Of a stretch of 64,000 bases of DNA, positions 9,141 to 18,798 are shown in pieces. This stretch comes from DATKYQ01 sp035528415 (GTDB taxonomy: Bacteria > Myxococcota > B64-G9). The stretch spans positions 11,309 to 75,308 of the forward strand of contig DATKYQ010000053.1 of assembly GCA_035528415.1 (NCBI GenBank). Direction: 5' to 3'. Positions within the stretch are counted from its first letter, which is position 1. Each line of letters opens with the position of its first letter. Below the pieces are notes generated by a model. It was not told where the DNA came from and did not search any database. It was given only the letters and a program-made list of their open reading frames with translations. A program made the position numbers and the translations under genes.

Positions 9141-9461
9141 ATGCTTGATGTAACCAAAGAAGCGCAGGCAAAGATGTGTGCCTATCTCAAGGAGCGCGAT
9201 ATAGACGGCGCGCTCAGGGTCTACATGGCCTATGGGTGAGGCGGCCCCTCCCTGGGGCTGGCTCTGGATGAGCCAAAAGACGGTGACGAGACATTCGAGT
9301 TTGACGAGCTGAAGTTTGTCGTCGAAAAAAGCCTGCTCGAACAGACCGGCGGCATAAAGGTCGACTTCGCCAGTCACGCCGTAGGCGGCGGTTTCAAGAT
9401 CGATTCGGTTAACCCGCTCTCAAGCGGAAGCGCCAACTCCTGCGGTAGTTGTTCCTGCTAG
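9141..9461 (+). CDS. HesB/IscA-like selenoprotein (in-frame TGA read as selenocysteine)
   Basis: 106 residues when the in-frame TGA at 9237-9239 (codon 33) is read as Sec. The ATG at 9141 follows GAGG (9131-9134). The frame resumes immediately after the TGA with GGPSLGLALDEPKDGDE, the signature of HesB-like A-type Fe-S/IscA relatives, where the position before GGPSLGL is Cys or Sec. The protein ends SANSCGSCSC, a Cys-rich tail usual for this family. Conservation on both sides of the TGA makes a pseudogene unlikely. HesB-like selenoproteins are known in anaerobic bacteria, but their exact role (Fe-S or redox) is unclear. The gene converges on hemB with 10 bp between stops. Confidence 0.88.
9240..9263 (+). 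promoter_or_regulatory. SECIS-like hairpin directly after the UGA codon
   Basis: A stem GCCCC (9244-9248) / GGGGC (9254-9258) with a 5-nt loop, extended by partly mismatched lower pairs (9240-9243 with 9259-9263), begins one base after the TGA. Bacterial SECIS elements are hairpins just 3' of the Sec codon inside the reading frame, bound by SelB. Folding and the loop G preference were not tested. Confidence 0.45.
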
Positions 9462-9471
9462 GCACGAGATC

Positions 9472-10446
<975 letters not shown>

Positions 10447-10462
10447 TTTATTCCTCCTTACC

Positions 10463-11152
10463 TCAGGGCTCAAAGCGGTAACCCATTCCGCGCACCGTAA
10501 TAATGTGGCATGGGTTGTCGGCGTCGGGCTCGAAAAGCTTTCTCAGGTTGAGTATGAAATTGTCCACCGTGCGCTCGGTTGGAGAGGCATCCATTCCCCA
10601 GACCTCTTCCAGGATATCCGATCGCGACAGCGGCCGGCCGCGCGCTTGGGCCAGGAGAGCGAGGATGGCGGCTTCCTTCTCGCCCAGCACGATCTGTCCA
10701 TCGTTTGTCTTGGCTTCTCGGGATTCCAGGTTGATCGAGTAGTTCCCGAATCGGATCAAGTGATCGGCCGGCAGCTGCCTGTCCGCCTGCGAGCGACGCA
10801 CCAGGGCTTCGACCCTGGCCAGCATCTCTGCCACATCGAAGGGCTTGGGTAAGTAGTCGTCTGCGCCGGACTTGAGGGCCTCGACCTTGGTGGAAACCTC
10901 GCTCCGCGCCGTTAGCATCATCACCGGGGTTAATATCCCGCGGCGCCTGACTTCGGCCAGCACATTGAGCCCGTCTTGTCCGGGTAAAGTAATGTCCAAG
11001 AGCAACAGGTCGAAAGACTGTTCGTCAATGGCCGCAACTGCCTGCTCTCCATCCCGTATCCAGGTGACCTCGTAGCCCGCGCTCTGCAGATTCATGCAAA
11101 CCATGGTTCCGACCAGTTCCTCGTCCTCGACCAGCAGCACTTTGGCGTTCAT
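10463..11152 (-). CDS. OmpR/PhoB-type response regulator inside the hem operon
   Basis: 229 residues: receiver domain (1-120) with acidic pair VEDEE, phosphoacceptor Asp in LLLLDITLPGQDG (about residue 53), conserved Thr in MMLTARSE and Lys in YLPKPFDV; C-terminal winged helix (~130-228) ending in HIITVRGMGYRFEP, the classic PhoB/OmpR recognition and wing region. Its start overlaps the kinase stop by one base (TAATG), so the pair is coupled. Lying between hemL and hemB with short gaps, it should be co-transcribed with heme synthesis. A pho-box-like repeat in the operon promoter (21263-21281) is its likely target, by inference. Confidence 0.92.
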   Translation of the reverse strand: MNAKVLLVEDEELVGTMVCMNLQSAGYEVTWIRDGEQAVAAIDEQSFDLLLLDITLPGQDGLNVLAEVRRRGILTPVMMLTARSEVSTKVEALKSGADDYLPKPFDVAEMLARVEALVRRSQADRQLPADHLIRFGNYSINLESREAKTNDGQIVLGEKEAAILALLAQARGRPLSRSDILEEVWGMDASPTERTVDNFILNLRKLFEPDADNPCHIITVRGMGYRFEP

Positions 11153-12288
11153 TATACCGCCTCCTCGAGGCTAAGCGTAAACCGGCTTCCTCGCCCCGGT
11201 CCATCGCTTTCTGCCGTCAACTCACCGCCCATGTGCATTGCCAGTGCCCGGGCGATGGACAGGCCCAGGCCGGAGCCGTGCTGGGCGGAGCTCTTTCCCT
11301 CAATGACGCGTTTGAAAGGCACGAACAGGTCAGCGGCTCTTTCAGAGGGAAAGCCTACACCCTGGTCCTCGACCGAGATGGTGACACGTCCGGACTCCCG
11401 GCGGACCACGATTTCGGCCCGGGGAGAATCGCCCCCGTACTTGAAGGCATTATCGACCAGGTTTTCCAGAATCGTGTGGATGGCATGCGAATCGCCCATG
11501 ACCAGCGCTTCGGGCGTGTCGGGCTCCCAGCGAAAGAAGATGGCGTCGGGCATATCGATCTGGTAGGAGCGTCGATGCTCGATGAAGGCCTCGATCAACT
11601 CGCGCAGCTCGAGCCGCGCACGCTGAAGCGTGAGTCCTCCCCGGCGCAGGTTGCCGGAGATGAGCACGTTCTCGATCATGTGTTCCAGGCGCTCCGCTTC
11701 CTTGATGCCCATGGCAAACAGGCGCGCCTGATCCCGGGCGGGCACTCTGCCGGCGGCCATGGTTTGCAACAGCGACTTGATGCCCGCCAGGGGGGTTTTC
11801 ATCTCGTGAGACACCGAAGCCACAAAGGCCTGCATATGGCGCATATGGCGCCGCTCCTGCACGATCATGCGGTAGAGCATGAAAGTCAAGATACCCAGCA
11901 AGACAAACAAGAAAGAGCCCTCTCCAATCACCATCAGATGCCTGCGTCCAACCTTCTTCTCGACCGCCGAAATCGCCCGGGCTTCCGGACGCACGGCCAT
12001 ATCGGGGTAGCGCGGAACAGTGGGTGCGAACAGGGAACCTTTTTTCGTCTCCGAGGTGGGTACGATCTCCAGTGGCGCAGGGCCGGAAAGCTTACCCGGC
12101 CGCGGCCGTGCTTCTCCGTGGCCGATCATCAGCGCGGCAACGACCGTGGCATGCACCAATTCGTTCATCTGCGCCTTGCGCGAAAGCTCCACCGAACGTT
12201 TGAGATAAACCGTCCACCAGCCGACCAGGGCGGCCAACGCCAGCAGCGTTGCGCCGAAGAGAAAGTGGTAGCCGCGTACACGCTTCAT
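11152..12288 (-). CDS. PhoR-like sensor histidine kinase inside the hem operon
   Basis: 378 residues. Two membrane helices (~7-28 and ~115-138) enclose an ~85-residue extracytoplasmic segment with no Cys and several Pro, so a redox or heme-c sensor is unlikely there. HisKA box ASVSHEMKTPLAGIKSL has the phospho-His; HATPase motifs are DNAFKYGG (N box), DQGVGFP (G1) and GSGLGLSIARALAMHMGG (G2). Partner of the adjacent OmpR/PhoB-type regulator. The gene begins 15 bp after the hemL stop. The signal is unknown; the context suggests heme, iron or a respiratory cue. Confidence 0.9.
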   Translation of the reverse strand: MKRVRGYHFLFGATLLALAALVGWWTVYLKRSVELSRKAQMNELVHATVVAALMIGHGEARPRPGKLSGPAPLEIVPTSETKKGSLFAPTVPRYPDMAVRPEARAISAVEKKVGRRHLMVIGEGSFLFVLLGILTFMLYRMIVQERRHMRHMQAFVASVSHEMKTPLAGIKSLLQTMAAGRVPARDQARLFAMGIKEAERLEHMIENVLISGNLRRGGLTLQRARLELRELIEAFIEHRRSYQIDMPDAIFFRWEPDTPEALVMGDSHAIHTILENLVDNAFKYGGDSPRAEIVVRRESGRVTISVEDQGVGFPSERAADLFVPFKRVIEGKSSAQHGSGLGLSIARALAMHMGGELTAESDGPGRGSRFTLSLEEAV

Positions 12289-12303
12289 CTTCAGGCCTGT
12301 TTT

Positions 12304-13581
12304 TTAAAAGGCGCGCGCGATTTCATCAGCCAGGCCTACCAGCTCACTCTGCGCATGAGCCGTCGAAAGGAATGCCACCTCGTAGGCGGATGGGGCAAGA
12401 TAAAAGCCACGCTCCAGTAGAGCCGCGTGCATAAGGTTATAGCGCCCGGCCGATTCCTCGCGGATCTCGTCAGCCCGGCGCGGAACGGCGCCCGGCGCCA
12501 GGTGCATCCAGAAGAGCGAGCCGCAGCGCCTGAAATTCAACCAGGCGCGGTCCGCGCGCGCCTGTTCCAGACGCTTGTCAAAGGCCAGGCCAAGCTCTTC
12601 GAGCTGTGTATATGCCTCACCGCCTGCGAGCTCTGCGAGTGTGGCGATGCCGGCCGCGAGCGAAACCGGGTTGCCCGACAGGGTGCCGGCCTGATAGACG
12701 CCGCCGAGCGGTGCCAGGGACTGCATGATCTTTTTCGATGCGCACAGGGCGCCCACCGGCATGCCGCCGCCGATAACTTTACCCAGGGTGACAATATCGG
12801 CCTGAATGCCGAGAGCGTCTCCAAGACCACCGTAGCGCAGCCTGAAGCCGGTGATGACTTCATCCAGAATGAGCAAGGCGCCGTGACGGCTACACAGCGC
12901 GCGCAAGCTAGACAGCCACTCGGGACGCTGTTCGAGCAGGCCGTTGTTGGCCGGTAGCGGCTCGACGATTGCCGCGGCCAGCTTGTCACCAGAGGCTGCG
13001 AAGATTTCCTCGAGCGCCTGCTCGTCGTCGAAGGGACAGACGATAGTCTGGGATGCGAAAGACTCGGGCACGCCCAGGCTCGAGGAAGTCCCGAACGTGG
13101 CCAGTCCCGATCCGGCCTTGACCAGCAGCGAATCGGAGTGACCGTGGTAACCGCCTTCGAACTTCAGGATTCCCGGACGCCCGGTCACCCCGCGGGCCAG
13201 GCGAATGGCGGTCATGACCGCCTCGGTGCCCGAGGAGACGAAACGCACCTGGTCCATCTCAGGAAAGCCTGCCAGGATCCGTTCGGCCAGCTCGATCTCA
13301 CGGCGACAGCAAGCTCCGAAAGATAAACCGTCGCGCGCGGTTCGGCAGACGGCCTCGACCACGGCCGGGTGGGCGTGGCCGAGGATCAACGGCCCCCAGG
13401 ACATGCACAAGTCGACATAATCGTTGCCGTCCTCGTCCGTGAAGTGAGACCCCTGGGCGCTCTTGAAGTAGACAGGGGTTCCGCCCACGCCCAAAAAAGC
13501 CCGGACGGGGCTGGACACCCCGCCGGGCATCAGCGCACATGCCTGCCGGTAGAGTTTCTTCGAATTGTCCATCGTTCTCAT
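12304..13581 (-). CDS. hemL: Glutamate-1-semialdehyde 2,1-aminomutase
   Basis: Converts glutamate-1-semialdehyde to 5-aminolevulinate (C5 pathway). 425 residues, the usual length. The N-terminus ALMPGGVSSPVRAF, the PLP aspartate region ILDEVITGFRLRYGG and the PLP Lys in VTLGKVIGGGMPVGA are intact, as is the gating stretch YQAGTLSGNPVSLAAG. The ATG at 13581 follows GAGGAG and overlaps the hemD stop (ATGA). A second ATG three codons on is less favourably placed. Confidence 0.97.
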   Translation of the reverse strand: MRTMDNSKKLYRQACALMPGGVSSPVRAFLGVGGTPVYFKSAQGSHFTDEDGNDYVDLCMSWGPLILGHAHPAVVEAVCRTARDGLSFGACCRREIELAERILAGFPEMDQVRFVSSGTEAVMTAIRLARGVTGRPGILKFEGGYHGHSDSLLVKAGSGLATFGTSSSLGVPESFASQTIVCPFDDEQALEEIFAASGDKLAAAIVEPLPANNGLLEQRPEWLSSLRALCSRHGALLILDEVITGFRLRYGGLGDALGIQADIVTLGKVIGGGMPVGALCASKKIMQSLAPLGGVYQAGTLSGNPVSLAAGIATLAELAGGEAYTQLEELGLAFDKRLEQARADRAWLNFRRCGSLFWMHLAPGAVPRRADEIREESAGRYNLMHAALLERGFYLAPSAYEVAFLSTAHAQSELVGLADEIARAF

Positions 13582-14315
13582 TCTTTCTCCTCGGCAACTG
13601 CCTGCAAATAAGCTTGGTGCAGGGCTTCAAGCCAATTGTCGAACCCGGCGCCCAGCACATCGATGCTTTCGATGCCTCGCTCGGCAAGCTGCCGGGAAGT
13701 GGTCGAGCCGATAGTGAAAAACCGATTCTTATTCATCCAGGGGTTTTTTTCAAGCAGTCTGCGGGCCGCGGAAGGCGATGCCACGAACACTCCGGCCACC
13801 CGGAATGGTTGGCAGGCGGGAACATCCGGTTCGATGTTTTCGTAGACAATCACCGGCTCCAGGTTCATGCCGGCCTGCGCCAGAATGGTGTCCATGCCTC
13901 CCGCACGCAGGTTGCCGCCTACCAAGGTGACCCGCGAGCCACTGGTCAGTTTGGCGACGAGCAGCCGGGCAAGTTCGCGGCCCTCCGGCGGCTCCGCAAG
14001 CAGATCGACTGTTATCCCCGCTGCCGCGAGCTCGGAGGCGGTGGCCGGTCCGACGGCGCCGACAATTACATTTAATTCGGCAGGGATTAACTCGTTCAAT
14101 AAGTCGAGTCGACGACAGGCGCGTACTCCGCGACGACTAGAAAAAGTCACCGCGGCCGGTGGCTCGGACGGCAAGCGATCGGGCCGGATGAAGCGGGTGG
14201 CTAGACAGGGGATCTCGCGCACCGGCACGCCGCGTGCGGCAAGCGCCTCTTTGAGCCGGCGATTATCCTCCGGCTCGCGGGTCAGCACCACGGCCGGGCC
14301 GGGCGACAAAGCCAT
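13578..14315 (-). CDS. hemD: Uroporphyrinogen-III synthase
   Basis: Closes and inverts ring D of hydroxymethylbilane. 245 residues from the ATG at 14315, chosen because AGGAGGAGGG precedes it; a start at 14363 is possible but has no such site. Sequence conservation in HemD is low; recognisable are VVLTREPEDNRRLKEALAAR, TFSSRRGVRACRRL, VGAVGPATASELAAAGI and FVASPSAARRLLEKNP, plus TIGSTTSRQLAERGI near the end. It overlaps hemC by 34 bp and hemL by 4 bp. Confidence 0.9.
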   Translation of the reverse strand: MALSPGPAVVLTREPEDNRRLKEALAARGVPVREIPCLATRFIRPDRLPSEPPAAVTFSSRRGVRACRRLDLLNELIPAELNVIVGAVGPATASELAAAGITVDLLAEPPEGRELARLLVAKLTSGSRVTLVGGNLRAGGMDTILAQAGMNLEPVIVYENIEPDVPACQPFRVAGVFVASPSAARRLLEKNPWMNKNRFFTIGSTTSRQLAERGIESIDVLGAGFDNWLEALHQAYLQAVAEEKE

Positions 14316-15232
14316 CTGCCCTCCTCCTCGCAGGCGCGCTTCGGGCGGCCGGCACGGATCCATTCGGCGGCCTTAATGCGAGCAGCCTCCAGGTCGCCGG
14401 ATTCGAAAAGGGCCAGGCGACAGCGGCCGTCTTCGCCCGGGGCCGCCACGCGCAGCTGGAAAGCGCCTCGCTCCGATCTTGCCCAGGCACCGAAGGGTGC
14501 GTGACAGCCGCCTCCGAAGGTCACCAGCAGGGAGCGTTCAGCGGTCGTGCAATCACGGGTCATCCGGTCGTCAACGGCGGAAAGAGATTTCAGCGCGCGC
14601 TTGTCGTCCACGCGAGTTTCGACCGCGATGACACCCTGTCCGGGGGCGCAGATCCAGCGTTCGGGATTCAGATCGAAGGCCAGAAGCGGCGCGACGTCGA
14701 GTTCCAGTCGCGCCAGCCCTGCCCGTGAAAGGATGACGGCATCGTAGTCGCCGTGGCGGGCCTTTTCTATCCGCGTTGGCACGTTGCCGCGTATGGGCGC
14801 CGGGACTAGATCGGCAGCCAGCCAGGCCAGCAGCGCCTGGCGGCGCATGGCCGAGGCGCCGACCCGGCCGCCTTTCCTGAGCGGTACGACTCGACCGGGA
14901 GCGTGGGCGTCCTGTCTTACCAAGAGCACGTCGCCGGCCTCGTCGCGTTCGAGCAGGGCGCCGAGAGTGAGTCCGGGAGCGAGCGAAGTGGGCAGATCCT
15001 TCAGCGAGTGGACGGCCAGATCGATGCTTCCCGAGAGAAGCTCGTTCTCGATTTCCTTGGTGAAGAAGCCGACCCCTTGTTGTTCGCCGAGCGCTGCGTC
15101 GGTCTGCCGGTCGCCTGAAGTCTTGACAATCACGGTTTCACAAGGTTCGGTAAGGCTCTGGCACACCCTGCGAGCCTGCTCGCGTGCCAGACGGCTGCCG
15201 CGGGTTCCGACTTTCAGGATTCTTCCGGACAT
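14282..15232 (-). CDS. hemC: Porphobilinogen deaminase (hydroxymethylbilane synthase)
   Basis: Polymerises four porphobilinogens. 316 residues. The N-terminal VGTRGSRLAREQARRV and ELLSGSIDLAVHSLKDLPT (catalytic Asp in VHSLKD) are standard, and the dipyrromethane-cofactor Cys is present in FGGGCHAPFGAW. The C-terminus is Arg/Cys-rich (RPKRACEEEG, then RPARPWC) and somewhat longer than average, running into the hemD start. The start overlaps the hemA end by 19 bp. Confidence 0.96.
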   Translation of the reverse strand: MSGRILKVGTRGSRLAREQARRVCQSLTEPCETVIVKTSGDRQTDAALGEQQGVGFFTKEIENELLSGSIDLAVHSLKDLPTSLAPGLTLGALLERDEAGDVLLVRQDAHAPGRVVPLRKGGRVGASAMRRQALLAWLAADLVPAPIRGNVPTRIEKARHGDYDAVILSRAGLARLELDVAPLLAFDLNPERWICAPGQGVIAVETRVDDKRALKSLSAVDDRMTRDCTTAERSLLVTFGGGCHAPFGAWARSERGAFQLRVAAPGEDGRCRLALFESGDLEAARIKAAEWIRAGRPKRACEEEGRWLCRPARPWC

Positions 15233-16452
15233 ACCTCCTCCTTGGCTTCCCTGAGCGATGTTTCCTTGATGGTGCGAAACACCTCGTTGGTGTATTCGAG
15301 CACGATATTCTTGATATCTTCTTCCAGTCGGCCGCGGGTTTCGGCCGACAGGTAATCGAAGCGACGCGCAACCAGGCGCGGAATCTCCTCTCCCACCAGC
15401 TGTCGATGGTGGTGATGGATGGTGTCGAGAATGCCCGAGAAGGCTTGTTCATTGCAAAAGGCGCGGTATTCGACCAGCGCCCTGTCGACCAGTTGAGAGG
15501 CTTCAGCGATCTTGTCGGTTTCTGAATTTTTCCTGGTACTCTGGTGAAATTCGACCAGTTCATCCAGGCCGACCGCCTCTACGCCGGTCGGAAGATCGCG
15601 GCGCTCGACCTGTGCTGGAATACCGATGTCGATTAATAACAGGGGATGGTCAACAGAACGCGGTTTGAGTTGCGCTGCGTGCACCAGCGAACTGGATGCT
15701 CCGGTACAGACGATCGCGGCATCTACCTCGTTCAGCACGGCGGGCATCTCGTCCAGGGGGTGGATCCGCTGTTGTTGATCCATGCGTACCGTGCGATTGA
15801 CGCAGATTGGTTCGATCCCCAGCGCTTCTGTCATGACTCCCAACACCCTGCGACCGATGCGCCCAAGGCCCAAAAGCGCTATCCGGCCGCGAGGCTTCTC
15901 GCCCAGGCGATGCTTCAGGTAACAAATGGCCAGGCTGTGGACGCCGACCGCAGCGCTCTCGATACAGCCGCGGCGCAAGGCGATTCGTACCAAACGGCCT
16001 GAGATAGATCCCAGGCCGTTGAGCGCCCTCGACGAGGAGCCCCGCTCTCGGGCGACCTCGAGAGAGTGGTAGAGCTGCCCTGCTATCTGTCGCTCACCGA
16101 CGACGAGAGATTCCTGGCCGATAGCCACTTTGAAAACATGCCGTGCCGCCGCCTCTCCCGCGTAAGCATAAGGCGCAAGCCAGCTATCGGCGCCGGGACC
16201 GGCGCGCCGGATCATCTGGCTCCTGAGCAACTCAGCCGCCCAGCGGGGATCTTCGCACGAGACGATCCATTCGTTGCGGTTGCAGGTGTTCAGATCGGCG
16301 AAGCCGTCCGCCACCCGGTTGCGTTCGAGATCGCCGGTCATGCGGCGAACCTCTTGGTCATCGAGAATAATGCGTGTTCGCCACTCGGAAGAGGCCACCC
16401 TGAAATCGCAGCCGACGACGGCCAGTGGTAAACTATTGTCGCCCAGTATCAC
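15214..16452 (-). CDS. hemA: Glutamyl-tRNA reductase
   Basis: NADPH-dependent reduction of Glu-tRNA, the committed step of the C5 pathway. 412 residues. Active-site Cys in LNTCNRNEW, the GQESLVVGERQIAGQ segment, the Rossmann motif LLGLGRIGRRVLG and the C-terminal dimerisation helices are all present. The start ATG overlaps the hemG stop (ATGA). N-terminal Lys pairs that target enterobacterial HemA for heme-induced degradation are not evident, so control may be transcriptional. Confidence 0.96.
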   Translation of the reverse strand: MILGDNSLPLAVVGCDFRVASSEWRTRIILDDQEVRRMTGDLERNRVADGFADLNTCNRNEWIVSCEDPRWAAELLRSQMIRRAGPGADSWLAPYAYAGEAAARHVFKVAIGQESLVVGERQIAGQLYHSLEVARERGSSSRALNGLGSISGRLVRIALRRGCIESAAVGVHSLAICYLKHRLGEKPRGRIALLGLGRIGRRVLGVMTEALGIEPICVNRTVRMDQQQRIHPLDEMPAVLNEVDAAIVCTGASSSLVHAAQLKPRSVDHPLLLIDIGIPAQVERRDLPTGVEAVGLDELVEFHQSTRKNSETDKIAEASQLVDRALVEYRAFCNEQAFSGILDTIHHHHRQLVGEEIPRLVARRFDYLSAETRGRLEEDIKNIVLEYTNEVFRTIKETSLREAKEEVCPEES

Positions 16453-17843
16453 GACCTGGCTCCTTGCTCCGCGGACTCTTGGCCGAGCACGGACCGGGCG
16501 GCGGCGAAGCCCGAGGCGACCGCGTCCTTCATGCCCACCCCCAGCAGATAGTTGCCGGCCAACTGCAGTCCTGGAAGAGTTTCGAGGCGGGTACGGATCC
16601 TTTCCAGGCGCTCCGCGTGGCCGACGACGAGCTGCGGAATGGCGTGCGCATAACGCGCGACGCGCGCCAGGACGGGCTTATCCCCGAAACCGCAAAGGTG
16701 TCGTAAATCTTCGAGAACGATGTCGATCAGCGCATCGTCGTCGAGCTCCATTGCTTCGGCATCGAGCATTCCGCCCGTGAAGCCGATCAGCAGATCGCCT
16801 TCCTTCGGAGTGCGCCCGTCGAACAGGCGAGCCGGAAAGAGCACTCCCAGGCTGCGCACACCTTCGCCGCGCGGCGCCAAGAAACCGAACCCGTCGGGTA
16901 CTTCGGCGGCCCGGGCGGCAAACCCGAGTTGCACGACCGCCACCGGGGCCATGGGCACCGCCAGAAGTTCATCGGCCAGCGGCCGATCGAGCCCGTGCAC
17001 TATCCGGGCCGCAGCCTGTGGGGGCGCGGCCAGAACGATTTTATTTGCGATCATGGTGCCGCCGGCAGATTCGATCGCAAACCCGTCTTGTGTGCGCGAG
17101 ATCGACTCTACAGGCGCGCTTGTCAGGCAGTGGTCGCCAAGCCCCTTGGCCAGGGCCATGGTGAGCTGACCGAGACCCTCACGAAACGATAACAATCCTC
17201 GCGGCCTCTGTTGGACACTCTCTCCCCGGCGCCGGCTTTCGACACGGCGCTGCTTGCGCAGCCTGAGGGCGCCGCGGATCATTGAGCCTGCCTCATGCTC
17301 GAAACGCCAGAAGAGTGGAAATGCGTCGGCGGCAGAGAGCTTTTCCGGATCACCGGCATAGACCCCGCTGATGAAGGCGCCGGCCAGCACCCGGGCGGCC
17401 TCCGGTCCGAAGCGGCGCTCGAAAAAGCGGCTGGCTGTCTCGCCGGGCTGCCCGCGCCTGCGCGTGCGGAAAGGTTCGCCCATCAGCTTCAGCTTGCCGC
17501 GCAGGCTGAGTAGGCGGCTGGTTACGAAAGAGCCGGGACCGCTGAAGACCATGTGCATCTTACCGCCGCGCACGATGAAGCGTTTCTTGGCCGTCGGCCG
17601 CGAAGGCAGAAGCTGTGATTCGAGACCGGCCATCTTGACCAGATCGAAGATATCATCGGCCGAAGGCATGAAAGTGTGCGGGCCGCGCTCGATTTTAAAG
17701 CCGGCCACCATCTCGGTGCGTACATTGCCTCCCGGCAGGTCCTCTTTCTCCAGCACCAGGACGTCGATCCCGGCGGCCTTTAGCTTGGTGGCGCAAGCCA
17801 GCCCGGCGATGCCGCCGCCGATTACGATTACTTCAGGCGCCAT
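16449..17843 (-). CDS. hemG: Protoporphyrinogen oxidase, FAD-dependent HemY/HemG type
   Basis: Six-electron oxidation of protoporphyrinogen IX. 464 residues with the FAD-binding motif VIGGGIAGLACATKL followed by VLEKEDLPGGNVRTE, a central membrane-facing region (RFFERRFGPEAARVLAGAF) and the C-terminal FAD segment QLAGNYLLGVGMKDAVASG. This is the family often called HemY in Bacillus; it normally uses O2, but anaerobes carrying it probably use another acceptor. It overlaps hemH by 11 bp and hemA by 4 bp. Confidence 0.94.
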   Translation of the reverse strand: MAPEVIVIGGGIAGLACATKLKAAGIDVLVLEKEDLPGGNVRTEMVAGFKIERGPHTFMPSADDIFDLVKMAGLESQLLPSRPTAKKRFIVRGGKMHMVFSGPGSFVTSRLLSLRGKLKLMGEPFRTRRRGQPGETASRFFERRFGPEAARVLAGAFISGVYAGDPEKLSAADAFPLFWRFEHEAGSMIRGALRLRKQRRVESRRRGESVQQRPRGLLSFREGLGQLTMALAKGLGDHCLTSAPVESISRTQDGFAIESAGGTMIANKIVLAAPPQAAARIVHGLDRPLADELLAVPMAPVAVVQLGFAARAAEVPDGFGFLAPRGEGVRSLGVLFPARLFDGRTPKEGDLLIGFTGGMLDAEAMELDDDALIDIVLEDLRHLCGFGDKPVLARVARYAHAIPQLVVGHAERLERIRTRLETLPGLQLAGNYLLGVGMKDAVASGFAAARSVLGQESAEQGARS

Positions 17844-18798
17844 GGCGCGCCTCCCAACCGGCAGCGCGGGCGGTCTTTATAACCAGCCCGCGGAGACCGG
17901 CGACGAAATCCGGGTGTGCCCCGGCCACGGGAGCCCTCAAGAAAGAACTGATTCCCACGGAATCCGCAAGCTGCGCCGCCTCGACATCGAGTTCGTGAAG
18001 GGTCTCCAGGTTTTCACAGACGAACGAGATTGGGACCACCAGCAGTCTGACTACGCCTTCTCCTGCCAGGCGGCGGATCTCGTCGGTCAGGTAGGGACGC
18101 GTCCACTGCATGCGCCCCACCCGGCTCTGGAAGGCAAGTGAATATTGCTTGCCGGACGGCAGCCTGGCTGCCAGCGCTTCTGCCGTGCGCCTGACCTCGT
18201 CCGGATAACCGTCGCCGCGCGTAACTGTCTTCTGGGGCAGACCGTGGGCGCAAAAAATGACGTGCTCGGCCTTGTCAGCAAGCGGATCGAGCAGTTGAGA
18301 CATGGCCGCGATAAAACCCGGTTGGTCGGGAAAGGAACCGCTCTCGCGCCAGGCGATACCCAGTCGCGATGCTTCCCGGGAAAACGCCCTTACGGCAGTC
18401 GCCGTCGTCGAACGGGAGCGTTGCGGATAGGCCGGCAGGATAATCAACCTGGAGATCCCTTTTGCTGCTAGTGCCGCGACAGTCTCCTGCGCATCCGGCC
18501 GGCAATAGCGAAACGCGCAGGCGACCTCGAACGAGTCTCCCAGGACTTTAGAAAGCTTATCCGAGAGCTCACGGGTCCCTTCGATCACCGGGCTGGGAAA
18601 TCCAATTTGGCGGTAGCGGGCCGCAACAGTTGCCGCTCGCCGGCGAGCGATGCGCCCGGCCAGCAGGGGACGCAGGGGCCAGGGCAGCGGCATCACCAGG
18701 GGATCGGACAACATGGCGCGTATGAAGTCAGCGACCTCGGCCTCGCTTCGTGGACCGCCGGTGTTGATCAACACGACGCCTGTACTCCCGGATGACAT
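17833..18798 (-). CDS. hemH: Ferrochelatase
   Basis: Inserts Fe(II) into protoporphyrin IX. 321 residues, standard length. Family motifs: VVLINTGGPRSEAEVADFI at the N-terminus, PAYPQRSRSTTATAV, the catalytic-His stretch IFCAHGLPQKTVTRGDGYP and SRVGRMQWTRPYL, then VVPISFVCENLETLHELD with the conserved Glu. Its presence with hemG shows the protoporphyrin route to protoheme, not the siroheme or coproporphyrin route. It shares one base with hemN. Confidence 0.96.
   Translation of the reverse strand: MSSGSTGVVLINTGGPRSEAEVADFIRAMLSDPLVMPLPWPLRPLLAGRIARRRAATVAARYRQIGFPSPVIEGTRELSDKLSKVLGDSFEVACAFRYCRPDAQETVAALAAKGISRLIILPAYPQRSRSTTATAVRAFSREASRLGIAWRESGSFPDQPGFIAAMSQLLDPLADKAEHVIFCAHGLPQKTVTRGDGYPDEVRRTAEALAARLPSGKQYSLAFQSRVGRMQWTRPYLTDEIRRLAGEGVVRLLVVPISFVCENLETLHELDVEAAQLADSVGISSFLRAPVAGAHPDFVAGLRGLVIKTARAAGWEARHGA

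Noticed and set aside
9018..9377. 119-residue minus-strand ORF over the selenoprotein gene
   Set aside because: It exists only because the sense frame has a TGA; the sense frame shows clear family conservation, a promoter and a ribosome site, while this ORF has no recognisable product.
11233..12420. 395-residue plus-strand ORF opposite the hem-operon kinase
   Set aside because: Shadow frame of the histidine kinase; composition rich in His, Gln and Arg with no domain, and no ribosome site.
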